Shown in pieces: positions 17,901 to 24,038 of a DNA stretch of 38,922 nt. The position numbers were made by a program, and so were the translations under genes. The DNA comes from CAYJDR01 sp964368965 (GTDB lineage: Bacteria; Chrysiogenota; Deferribacteres; Deferribacterales; Mucispirillaceae), in assembly GCA_964368965.1 (NCBI GenBank), contig CAYJDR010000023.1:1-38922 (forward strand), written 5' to 3'. The notes beneath the pieces were generated by a model. It saw only the letters and a list, made by a program, of their open reading frames with translations, was not told the DNA's origin and ran no database searches. Every line of letters begins with the position of its first letter. Within the stretch, counting starts at the first letter, position 1.

Positions 17901-18118
17901 ATCTGCGCTTCAATAACTGATGCGACATTCTCTGCCATAATTTCAGCATTCGCACCACTATATCTTGCAGATACATTAATCTGCGGTGGCGTAAGGCTAG
18001 GGAACTGCTCAACAGGCAACCCTTTCAACGCAACAATACCTATCAACGTAATAATAATAGATATTACGGTTGCAAATATCGGGCGCTCAACAAATATATA
18101 GTTTTTTGCTTTTTTCAT
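14987..18118 (-). CDS. RND-family multidrug efflux permease (AcrB/HAE1 type)
   Basis: 1043 aa, full length for the hydrophobe/amphiphile efflux family. It starts with the expected cytoplasmic and TM1 segment (FVERPIFATVISIIITLIG...PVEQFPSL). The proton-relay residues are present: the Asp pair in TM4 (GMVVDDAIIVLENVERH) and Lys in TM10 (LVGLAAKNAILIVEFA). Two large periplasmic loops and 12 membrane helices are evident. It should be the inner-membrane proton/drug antiporter of a tripartite pump, together with the adaptor gene 17 bp upstream. No TolC-like channel gene is in the window, so an outer-membrane partner must come from elsewhere. No dedicated repressor gene is adjacent. Confidence 0.96.
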   Translation of the reverse strand: MKKAKNYIFVERPIFATVISIIITLIGIVALKGLPVEQFPSLTPPQINVSARYSGANAEIMAENVASVIEAQINGVDNMIYMSSVSSEGSTSISVVFNIGTDEDQALIDVNNRVQLALASLPQEVQRLGVTVEKRSTNIILLLGMSSPDNRYDTIYISNYINLNVLDALKLTPGVGGAETFSRENYSIRLWLDTPKMAKYGVSSAEVIGAVQQQNVQFAAGSLGAEPTTPNTEVMWQLVTNGRFSTVEEFEDIIVRTAPDGSILYLRDVARVELGGESYAIKSTSNGQPNTAIAIYLSPGANALDTAAAVREKMAELSLNLPDGLALDVLYDTTKFIEISIQEVVKTLIEALVLVVLVIFLFLQNWRATIIPTIAVPVSIIGTFAGMAALGFSVNTLTMFGLVLAIGMVVDDAIIVLENVERHMADGKGVKEATNAAMREVAKPVIAIVFVLSAVFLPVAFTGGLAGVMYQQFSITIIISVVISGIVALTFTPALCATLLKSGHHEPSAPFRAFNKFFELSTNWYVAIVKFLVNRGVVSILLFLIVCASSAAVLTKLPSGLVPQEDQGFAVGFLALPNGATMDRTNKVANRLQQALSQDDVIENVSTIVGFNLIGGAAAPNYATMFITMKDWDMRTEPNQSVEAIVRKFMGIGMSLPEGYAIAFNPPPIQGLSITGGFEVYVQNRAGDSTAEMAQVIQKFQGALAQRPEITGLNTSFSMTQPQMRLSVDREIVNKMGINVYDVFSTMQSTFGTAYVNDFNLYGRTFRVFAQADAQYRDSPEDFSNVFVRNAQGTMTPLSAILKVEMEAGVQTMLRFNNFTAVKFLGSPNPGYTSADTMLAVEEVAKQVLPPNYTLAWAGSSYQERETSGNTLLVFALALIMVFLILAAQYESWSLPITVVSAVPFALLGAVLATWGRGLMNDIYFQVAIVTLVGLAAKNAILIVEFAVEKYKHEGLSLADAAVEAARLRFRPIIMTSLAFIVGCIPLAISTGAGANSRHSIGTAVIGGMVFATVLAPLFVPYFFKLIMGISEKLFGKKEAIEE

Positions 18119-18135
18119 TTACTTTCTCGCCTCAA

Positions 18136-19266
18136 CTACTGTTGCGCCGGTGCTTTCGGCTCAGCTATCCTAACTTCACTGTTAGGTCTAACCTTATTAT
18201 TACCTTCGATAATAATGCGCTCACCTTCAGCAAGTCCACCTTCAATTAAAAAATCGTTGCCAAAAACAGGCCCCAGCTTGACAGGTCTAAATTGTGCAAT
18301 ATTATCTTTATCAACCACAATTACAACCTGACCCATTTGAGTTTGCAATACAGCTTTTTGTGGAATTAAAATTGAATCAATCAAATTCATGTTACCTGTA
18401 GAAATTGTAACAAACTCACCAGGTAAAACAGCGGTATTCGTATTAGCGAAAATCGCCCTTGCGCCTACTGAACCAGTTGCCGCGTTCATAAACTGTTCAA
18501 TATACTCCATTGTCCCGTTATCTAATATTAACTGACCTTTAGAATTATAAGCCTTAGCAACACCGTTCCTATCAAGCATGCCACGCGCAGTTAGCGAACG
18601 TATAACCTCATAGTCAGAATTAGATATAGAAAAATTAACATTTATTGGATCAATTTTATATAACGGAGTAAGAGCAACACCCGCTGAAACAAGATTTCCC
18701 TCAGATACTACAGATTTACCAGTATAACCCGAAAATGGAGCAGTAATTTTTGTATAGCTCAACATAATTTCAGCATTTTGTAGGTTTGCCGTTGCTGATG
18801 CTTTCGCAGCCTTTGCAGTATTTAAACCTGCTAAAGCATTGTCGTAATCACTTTCACTAACTGCATCTTTTTTGTATAATGCATTAATCCTGTCAAATGT
18901 ATGTTGCGCATTATTCAAAGCCGCATTTGCCTGCTCTAATGAACCAGTAGCAGCTGCAACTTGTGCCTCATATACTGCAGGGTCTATTTCAAACAATAGC
19001 TGTCCCTTCTCAACAAAGCTACCTTCAACATATGCAATATTTAACAATATGCCTGTGGCTTGAGAGCGCACCTCAACATACTCATCGCCTTGTACCGACC
19101 CTGGAAAAGAATACGATACTGGATGGTCTCCTTTCTTAACTTCTTGAACTTGCACCAATGCCGCTGGCATACCACCAGGCTGCTGTGCCGCTTGCTTATC
19201 CCCACCACATGCCGCCAAAGCCGACATAGATGCGATAATTAGAAACAGTTTTGTAAGTTTTCTCAT
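18136..19266 (-). CDS. RND periplasmic adaptor lipoprotein (membrane fusion protein, AcrA type)
   Basis: I choose the ATG at 19266, which has gaggtg 8 bp upstream; the TTG two codons earlier is too close to that site. The 376-aa product has a lipoprotein signal with lipobox LAAC and is thus lipid-anchored in the inner membrane, facing the periplasm. It then shows the AcrA-family order: lipoyl half-motif (VEVRSQATGILLNIAYVEGSFVEKG), alpha-hairpin (about 90-165), second lipoyl half (AEIMLSYTKITAPFSGY), beta-barrel and membrane-proximal domain. It bridges the RND permease downstream and an outer-membrane channel not present here. Confidence 0.94.
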   Translation of the reverse strand: MRKLTKLFLIIASMSALAACGGDKQAAQQPGGMPAALVQVQEVKKGDHPVSYSFPGSVQGDEYVEVRSQATGILLNIAYVEGSFVEKGQLLFEIDPAVYEAQVAAATGSLEQANAALNNAQHTFDRINALYKKDAVSESDYDNALAGLNTAKAAKASATANLQNAEIMLSYTKITAPFSGYTGKSVVSEGNLVSAGVALTPLYKIDPINVNFSISNSDYEVIRSLTARGMLDRNGVAKAYNSKGQLILDNGTMEYIEQFMNAATGSVGARAIFANTNTAVLPGEFVTISTGNMNLIDSILIPQKAVLQTQMGQVVIVVDKDNIAQFRPVKLGPVFGNDFLIEGGLAEGERIIIEGNNKVRPNSEVRIAEPKAPAQQ

Positions 19267-19664
19267 AAACAAATCACCTCAATAATAAATTAACAGATTA
19301 GCATATCCCTACAATATTACAAGCAGTATTACACCCATTATTACAAATACCTCCACCATAAAAACTTCTTGCCTATTTTTTTTAACAAAAAAACCATAAA
19401 CAGATAAAATTTTTAAGATTTTTTACTTTACTTATATATATTCTTACCGATATGTCGAAAATTCTTCTTGTGTTTTATAGACACATGATGTAGTATCAAT
19501 ATGTAAGAGTGTACCTATTGATTCATATCTTATTGGCAATGCATCAAAACATATAGTTATATAAGTATGTTATGCGGTTTTTGGTCTCTCGTAAGGTTTA
19601 CATTTTTTTTGAACCAAACGAAAATGTTTATTTTACATATAGACAAACTTGGCAGGTAACAGTC
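19267..19664. other. Intergenic region with a possible promoter and dyad
   Basis: About 400 bp of AT-rich sequence between divergent genes. On the plus strand TTGTGT (19468-19473), 17 bp, TAGTAT (19491-19496) could serve the Crp-like gene. Within it TGTGT-N7-ACACA (19469-19485) resembles a Crp-type dyad with one extra spacer base, a possible autoregulatory site (inference). A longer open frame from 19572 exists, but its start lacks a ribosome site. No clear promoter was found for the efflux operon. Confidence 0.35.
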
Positions 19665-20327
19665 ATGTATAACTTCTGGATAGACCCTCAGGCACCATTA
19701 GAGGTAGAAGACATCTTTTTTAATTATGGCTCACTGCAACATATTGAGCGTGGCGAAGTGCTACTTAGTATGCAAGATAATATTGATGCGTACTATTTTG
19801 TAGCTGATGGTTTGCTAGCAGTGCTATCAAGCGCTTTTGAGCAATCAGAATTTTTCATCGCTAAAATTGTGCCCGAGTCGAGAGCTTTTGGCTTTACAAA
19901 AATACCTACACTAGACATGAGTAGTTATGAAATTCGTGCGCTAAGAGATAGTGTTGTTTACATTATCAAAGCTTCTGACATGAATGTTATTATTGATAGT
20001 GGACAACTCGACAAACGCGAATTAAACAACTATTGTCGCATTGTTCGCACGTTTGATAATAAAGCTGCGTCGCTGATCGACATCACTGATGTTGACACAA
20101 GGCACACCACAGTTATTAACTCGTTTAGGTTATGTAACCCAAAGTACCAACTATATGGGCGAACAAAAACACTAGAGCTAAACAGTGATGACATTAGAGG
20201 CATAAATAAGCTATACACAGATTATGCACATCTCTCAAACAGAGATGAATTCAGCACGCTAACAAAAAGTGCAAAAAGCAGCCCTGGACTCGAAGGCAAA
20301 AAGAGAATATTAACCAGCGTACATTAA
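19665..20327 (+). CDS. Crp/Fnr-like cyclic-nucleotide-binding domain protein with atypical C-terminus
   Basis: The ATG at 19665 is preferred because aggtaa lies 7 bp upstream. The first half of the 220 aa reads as a cNMP-binding beta-roll (IERGEVLLSMQDNIDAYYFVADGLLAVLSS...RALRDSVVYIIKASDMN), followed by a long helix as in Crp/Fnr regulators. The C-terminal 90 residues do not show a convincing winged helix-turn-helix; the stretch LELNSDDIRGINKLYTDY is at best degenerate. It could be a divergent transcription factor or a cNMP-binding protein with another output. It could respond to cAMP from the CHASE2 cyclase 8 kb away (inference). Confidence 0.65.
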   Translation: MYNFWIDPQAPLEVEDIFFNYGSLQHIERGEVLLSMQDNIDAYYFVADGLLAVLSSAFEQSEFFIAKIVPESRAFGFTKIPTLDMSSYEIRALRDSVVYIIKASDMNVIIDSGQLDKRELNNYCRIVRTFDNKAASLIDITDVDTRHTTVINSFRLCNPKYQLYGRTKTLELNSDDIRGINKLYTDYAHLSNRDEFSTLTKSAKSSPGLEGKKRILTSVH

Positions 20328-20411
20328 GTTTTAATTGCTTCTTAATATTCACATTATCTAGTGGTGTAGCGTATCAGATAAAATAAGTGTGATGTTAATC
20401 GCATTTTTCTC

Positions 20412-20440
20412 TTGACATATTGCCATTTATTTGGTAAATA
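20412..20440 (+). promoter_or_regulatory. Probable rpsT promoter
   Basis: Consensus TTGACA at 20412-20417 with a weak AT-rich -10 (TAAATA, 20435-20440) after 17 bp, about 60 bp before the rpsT start. Confidence 0.5.
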
Positions 20441-20499
20441 TTTTAACTCGTTTAAGTACAATAGTATGAAACATATTATAAAAAATATTGAGGTGTAGT

Positions 20500-20766
20500 G
20501 TGGCACATACCCTATCAGCTAGGAAACGTATCCGTCAGACAGAAAAAAAGAGATTGATGAACAAATCAAACAAATCTCGCATGAAAACTGCTATCAAAAA
20601 ATGTGCAGTTGCTATGGATACAAACACTAACGTTGAAGCGTCTTTAAAAGATGCAGTTAGTACTATTGCGAAAACAGCTCGTAAAGGTGCAATTCACAAG
20701 AAGCAAGCTGCTCGCAAAATTTCAAGACTTACGCTTAAAGCTAACGCATTAAAAGCTAACGCGTAG
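20500..20766 (+). CDS. rpsT: 30S ribosomal protein S20
   Basis: 88 aa, rich in Lys/Arg and Ala, with the S20 opening AHTLSARKRIRQTEKKRLMNKS and the closing IHKKQAARKISRLTLKANA. S20 binds 16S rRNA early in 30S assembly. The start is GTG at 20500, as the family alignment requires (second residue Ala), with gaggtg 4 bp upstream. It is a monocistronic gene ended by a terminator at about 20795-20827. Length and sequence are typical. Confidence 0.96.
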   Translation: MAHTLSARKRIRQTEKKRLMNKSNKSRMKTAIKKCAVAMDTNTNVEASLKDAVSTIAKTARKGAIHKKQAARKISRLTLKANALKANA

Positions 20767-20769
20767 TTG

Positions 20770-20827
20770 TTGCACATTTGTGCAAACATGAAAATAGCTC
20801 TGGGGATATAGCCTTGGGGCTTTTTTT
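20770..20827 (+). terminator. Terminator region after rpsT
   Basis: Two elements: a perfect hairpin TTGCACA (20770-20776) / TGTGCAA (20779-20785), then a GC-rich hairpin (AGCTCT pairing with GGGGCT, including G-U pairs, or a shorter AGCC/GGCT stem) ending in TTTTTTT at 20821-20827. Confidence 0.75.
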
Positions 20828-20878
20828 ATGCCTAAAGTTAACTGTAGACACATTTTTATTATATTGTAAGAAATATAG

Positions 20879-20907
20879 TTGACAATATATGTAGTATAGG
20901 TTATAAA
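20879..20907 (+). promoter_or_regulatory. tRNA-Leu promoter
   Basis: Consensus TTGACA (20879-20884), 17-bp spacer, TATAAA (20902-20907), 47 bp before the mature tRNA 5' end. Confidence 0.75.
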
Positions 20908-20954
20908 CAAGTTCGCTATACGTTTGATGACTTTATAGTTATTAAACAATTTAA

Positions 20955-21037
20955 GCCGAAGTGGCGGAATGGTAGACGCAGTGGATTCAAAATCCACCGC
21001 AGGTGACTGTGTGGGGGTTCGAGTCCCCCCTTCGGCA
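20955..21037 (+). tRNA. tRNA-Leu (anticodon CAA)
   Basis: Acceptor stem GCCGAAG / CTTCGGC with discriminator A at 21037; anticodon stem GTGGA/TCCAC around loop TTCAAAA, giving anticodon CAA (reads UUG); a class II extra arm; and T-arm GGGGG-TTCGAGT-CCCCC. No encoded CCA. The region after it changes character sharply, making the tRNA 3' end the likely island junction. Confidence 0.96.
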
Positions 21038-21081
21038 TATACAAGTAAAGGGTGTCCAAACGGGCACCCTTTACTTGTATA
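21038..21081. repeat. 17-bp perfect inverted repeat touching the tRNA 3' end
   Basis: TATACAAGTAAAGGGTG (21038-21054) and its exact complement (21065-21081) enclose a 10-nt loop. It starts on the base after the discriminator. No T-run follows (aattcgcg), so it is an unusual terminator; it could also be an RNA-processing or recombination site. Confidence 0.85.
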
Positions 21082-21251
21082 ATTCGCGGGACGAGAACAC
21101 TTTTTCACGCCAAGCGAATAGCGTAGGAGTAGCAAACATGGACGTTTGCGGAAGTGAAAAAGTCCGGCTTTCACAAGCATTTAGGACAAATGAGAAGTGA
21201 AAGCGAGTTCCCCCACATTGCGAATATATGAGCAATGTTTCGGCATACTTC
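21082..21251. other. Cluster of hairpins downstream of tRNA-Leu
   Basis: Non-coding, with successive inverted repeats: ACTTTTTCAC (21099-21108) / GTGAAAAAGT (21154-21163), which encloses GCAAAC/GTTTGC (21132-21149); GCTTTCAC (21167-21174) / GTGAAAGC (21197-21204), which encloses CATTT/AAATG; and ACATTGC (21215-21221) / GCAATGT (21232-21238). ATTCGC (21082-21087) can pair with GCGAAT (21114-21119). This suggests a folded RNA or a multi-hairpin DNA site. A short sequence TTTCGGCATACTTC (21238-21251) echoes the tRNA 3' end. Confidence 0.6.
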
Positions 21252-21338
21252 ATTAATCAAAAAACATTTGAAAATCATTTTTGCAAGTATACACGACGTG
21301 TATAAAGCAAAAGCGAGTCCCCAACCTCATTTTCACTT

Positions 21339-21513
21339 TTACACTTAAATTACACTTGTTTTTCTTGCATAAGTGTAACTATCATTATCACTACTTGTTT
21401 ACACCTTATACGTTATCAACCTTTTTATTTTACCCTATAAGTGATAGAGCATTAACATCATCTACCTACCCAGCACATTATTGCCATTTCAGCACAAGTG
21501 TAAATAAGTGTAA
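21339..21513. repeat. Iteron-like array of AAGTGTAA
   Basis: Five exact copies of the 8-mer: reverse orientation at 21339-21346 and 21350-21357 (11-bp step), forward at 21371-21378, 21496-21503 and 21506-21513 (10-bp step). Helical-turn spacing suggests a protein-binding array such as a replication origin or operator. One further exact copy lies at 24945-24952. Apart from the 26-nt repeat at 21427-21452, I see nothing else recognisable between 21252 and 21860. Confidence 0.6.
21427..21452 (+). repeat. 26-nt imperfect repeat, copy 1
   Basis: ATTTTACCCTA-TAA-GTGATAGAGCAT; copy 2 at 22497-22522 differs at three positions. The 11-mer core ATTTTACCCTA also occurs in reverse at 26398-26408 in the repressor control region. 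Confidence 0.65.
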
Positions 21514-21860
21514 TTTGGGCATAAAATTCTCAAAAACTATTTTATACTTTTCTATCTCTTATATTACTTTTTAAAAAAGTAAGTACTTATGCCCGCATAG
21601 ATTAACTTATCAGTATAAAGCACTAATAACAAAGAAATTTTAAACTCTCAGCAAAGAAAATAAGTATGCCCAAAGTAAAAAATATATACCCATATCGAAG
21701 GTAAACCACTAATAACTAACGATTAGATGTGCCCTTTTATGCCTTGATGTGCCAATACTGATAATAAATATTTTAAAGTTATGAAATCTAGGGAAAGTTG
21801 GGATGAATTTCATTTATTATACTGTAAAATGTATTTTAGAACGTCACAGAGGTGAGTTAT

Positions 21861-21944
21861 ATGGACAGATCTATCGTAAGAAAATTAGAAAGACTACACA
21901 ATTTAGAATTGATTGAAGAAGGTGAACTTGATATTGACGTTTAA
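21861..21944 (+). CDS. Very small ORF (27 aa)
   Basis: Begins MDRSIVRKLERLHNLELIEE and ends ...LDIDV; an amphipathic, charged single helix. The support is a strong ribosome site (agaggtg) 6 bp before the ATG, in otherwise non-coding DNA. No convincing promoter, no known family. It could be a regulatory or leader peptide. Confidence 0.4.
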   Translation: MDRSIVRKLERLHNLELIEEGELDIDV

Positions 21945-22066
21945 AAAAACATCTTATAAGTAATGATGATAAAAAAAACAACCCACACTAGTACTGCACC
22001 CAAGCAAGATGATTTTTTCTGCTTTATCAATTGTCACAGAGCCATATCTATTCACCATACACTCTC

Positions 22067-22411
22067 CTACACAATATCTGCCAGAAAAATGTCTATTCCA
22101 TGCATAATAACCACTGCCACCAGCAAAAACATAAACACCAATATTGTAAAAAGTTTGATTACTCTGCCTAAATCAGTTCTACATTCGCCACGAAATATAT
22201 AAATGCAACAAACAATCAATATTACATAATGTACAAATAGCATTTTGTCACTAAAGCTGTTCAAGTAGACATAGTTGTAAAAAGGATAACGCATCATTAT
22301 AAAAACATGACCTAGCAAAACAATAACCACCCTAAACCACGCACGCTTGCTAATAGGCAATTTTTCATATGGAATATAAGTTGATATTTCCGTTTTTGGT
22401 TGCTCGCTCAT
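22067..22411 (-). CDS. Small membrane protein of unknown function
   Basis: 114 aa with a charged N-terminus (MSEQPKTEISTYIPYEKLP) and three likely membrane helices: about 28-47 (VVIVLLGHVFIMM), 57-74 (MLFVHYVILIVCCIYIF) and 84-108 (VIKLFTILVFMFLLVAVVIM). The ATG follows taggtaa. It is a lone gene on the minus strand between the iteron region and the ncRNA promoter. No family recognised; small membrane proteins in this position of islands are sometimes exclusion or effector proteins, but nothing here shows that. Confidence 0.65.
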   Translation of the reverse strand: MSEQPKTEISTYIPYEKLPISKRAWFRVVIVLLGHVFIMMRYPFYNYVYLNSFSDKMLFVHYVILIVCCIYIFRGECRTDLGRVIKLFTILVFMFLLVAVVIMHGIDIFLADIV

Positions 22412-22496
22412 CTTTTTACCTAAATATCCGTATAATCAAAATATCACAATGTTTGATAACAAATGTCCATATAAATTATTAACTGCAAAATTTGTA

Positions 22497-22522
22497 ATTT
22501 TACCCTACATGTGATAGAACAT
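22497..22522 (+). repeat. 26-nt imperfect repeat, copy 2
   Basis: ATTTTACCCTA-CAT-GTGATAGAACAT, matching 23 of 26 positions of the copy at 21427-21452. It lies 70 bp upstream of the -35 box of the ncRNA promoter, a plausible regulator-binding site. Confidence 0.6.
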
Positions 22523-22591
22523 GAGCAAGTTATCTCTGCATATGCTTTTACGCTTGAAGGACACGAAACAGCAAAAAATCATAAAAATATA

Positions 22592-22619
22592 TTGACATTA
22601 CTCACTTTATCAATACAAT
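22592..22619 (+). promoter_or_regulatory. Strong promoter of the long non-coding RNA region
   Basis: Consensus TTGACA (22592-22597), 16-bp spacer, TACAAT (22614-22619). Transcription would start near 22626. No open frame of note lies downstream until 24039, so the product should be a non-coding RNA. Confidence 0.7.
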
Positions 22620-22625
22620 AATCTT

Positions 22626-22830
22626 ATTAATACCATTCTGGTTATCTACGCAAAGCGTGGACACGCATATTTTTGATGCTGTAAAATACAGAGGATGTCA
22701 AGAGTATCGACAAAGGAACCCATTGCCTAACAGCTAAGCTGTTCTTAGGAATTCCCAATGGTCACATCCAATGGATGTATAACACATACATCGCATTGAG
22801 AATACGCGCTATCGTGCTGTATTTCAAACA
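22626..22830 (+). ncRNA. Structured RNA domain A (closed multibranch fold)
   Basis: An outer 8-bp stem AAATACAG (22684-22691) / CTGTATTT (22817-22824) encloses two arms. Arm 1: GGATGT (22693-22698) / ACATCC (22764-22769), then CCATTG (22720-22725) / CAATGG (22756-22761), CCTAA (22726-22730) / TTAGG (22745-22749) and CAGC/GCTG with a TAA loop. Arm 2: CAATG/CATTG extended by GATGTAT (22774-22780) / ATACATC (22786-22792). All stems are mutually compatible except one shared base. Unpaired CAAAGGAAC at 22711-22719 recurs in domain B. It could be the 5' domain of one transcript reaching 23990. Confidence 0.7.
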
Positions 22831-23185
22831 AAATCATTTATGATAAAAGCACATAACCTAACCGATTTAGCACATTTTATTTTTGGCAAAATAAAGCTAA
22901 AACGTCATACAGAAAGTTATAAATAAAACTTCCATGTTATTAATAACTTATAAATAATTACGATTTCCATAATAAGGAAATTAGAAAACTAACCGCAAAA
23001 AAGAAGATATTTCAACAAGACGGACTAGCGTTTAACGCTGTGATTGCATTTTCTGCAATTATAACTAAAATTAAAGCTCGGGTGCTATTTCGGCATTCTT
23101 CCAAGAGCAGATAACCACAAATTCATGCACGATTTGCGTGAACACGAACACAAACACGCAATCTGCGTGATTACATAGATATAAT
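22831..23185. other. AT-rich linker between structured RNA domains
   Basis: No gene. By hand count, 22921-22980 is 11/60 G+C. It contains small hairpins: ATTTCC/GGAAAT near 22973, AGCGT/ACGCT near 23027, ATTGCA/TGCAAT near 23043, and CACGCA-atc-TGCGTG at 23155-23169. A perfect TATAAT lies at 23180-23185 but without a matching -35, so a second start for domain B is possible but not shown. No terminator separates domains A and B. Confidence 0.5.
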
Positions 23186-23990
23186 ACTTTAGATTTGAGT
23201 ATTCAGCTGTATCACTTTAGGAGTAACTACCCTTCTGGAGATATGGTGTATGCGTGCAAAATGACCGCTACCAACGGTCGATAGTAATGCATACGGACAT
23301 CGCATGGTGCATCGAGAGGTGCTCGCCATGTGGTAACGGGGGCTGCGTGTAACAACGCTTCTACCCACTAGTTTTTGAATACTGGGCGACTCGAAAATTG
23401 TGAGCATTTTTTGCTTGCACGTTATAAATGAAGTGGTGATGCATGGCAACATGCGTAATCCACCTTGTGGGATAGTAGTAATGCTATAACACCAAGCACG
23501 GCGGGGGAGGTTGATAATAGTAATGTTATCAACTAAATAGCTCAACCCGTAAAGGCTCTATCGCTTGATAGACCAAAGCGCCCTATCCGCTTAGGAGGGT
23601 GCAACCGTGTAAGTTTTTGCAAAGAGGCGAGGCCGAACCGCGATGATATACATATGTACCGAAAGCTGAAAAGTGAGTAAGGGGGAGCTTCTAGTTTCTG
23701 CCCCGTATCGACAGATACACAAGTATGTTTGGATATGCGACCTGATTGCAAAAATGACATTTATATCTAACGAGGAAAGACCCGAACGGTGCGGCTGTAG
23801 TGGCTGTATGCGAGGGTTGAATAGCGTAGATGAGTACAGTTGATATACGCTTACTGCAAGGCAGTGGTAAGCTAAGTTCTGGTTGGGTGGTACCAATCGC
23901 AAAGGAACACTGGAAAGTTTACATCCTGAATTCTCAAATCTAATCTTATAGACTAAACCTCTAATGCTGTCAAAGTGTTAGGGGTTTTTC
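23186..23990 (+). ncRNA. Large ornate structured RNA, domain B (about 0.8 kb)
   Basis: The region is G+C-rich against its surroundings (hand counts: 32/60 at 23281-23340, 34/60 at 23581-23640) and dense in clean hairpins. Examples: GTATGC/GCATAC (23248/23289) around GACCG/CGGTC (23263/23275); CATGG/CCATG (23303/23326); GCATG-GCAA-CATGC (23441-23454), a GNRA tetraloop; ATAG/CTAT (23472) and GTTGATAA/TTATCAAC (23510-23533), both with the loop TAGTAATG; TCTATC-gctt-GATAGA (23557-23572); GCGCCCT/AGGGTGC (23578/23596); GTATC-gaca-GATAC (23705-23718); CTTACTGC/GCAG..TAAG (23850-23871); GGTTGG/CCAATC (23881/23893). It ends in a terminator. Size and tRNA/phage context recall GOLLD and ROOL RNAs; identity is untested. 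Confidence 0.75.
23955..23989 (+). terminator. Rho-independent terminator of the large RNA
   Basis: AAACCTCTAA pairs with TTAGGGGTTT (one G-U pair) around a 13-nt loop, followed by TTTTTC. It sits just before the basic protein gene at 24039, fixing the plus strand as the RNA's orientation. Confidence 0.8.
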
Positions 23991-24038
23991 TATCTGCTCT
24001 TGAAAGAGTGTCGTAATAGCCCTTTGAATAGGTGCTAT

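Noticed and set aside
19572..19664. N-terminal extension of the Crp-like gene
   Set aside because: No ribosome site at the earlier start and no family-like sequence in the extra 31 residues.
21963..22202. Plus-strand frame opposite the small membrane protein
   Set aside because: Antisense to a gene with clear membrane helices and a ribosome site; its own start lacks one.
23772..23800. RNase P RNA resemblance (gaggaaaga...)
   Set aside because: The motif is isolated: order, spacing and the matching 3' region of RNase P are absent.
23189..23902. Three open minus-strand frames of 72-118 codons across the large RNA region
   Set aside because: No ribosome sites, no recognisable protein features and mutual overlap. 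The hairpin density, plus-strand terminator and composition explain the region better as structured RNA.
23186..23990. Group II intron
   Set aside because: No reverse transcriptase nearby and no domain V-like hairpin near the 3' end, though short strings such as gaggaaag and ccgaaag look intron-like. An intron model search should still be run.
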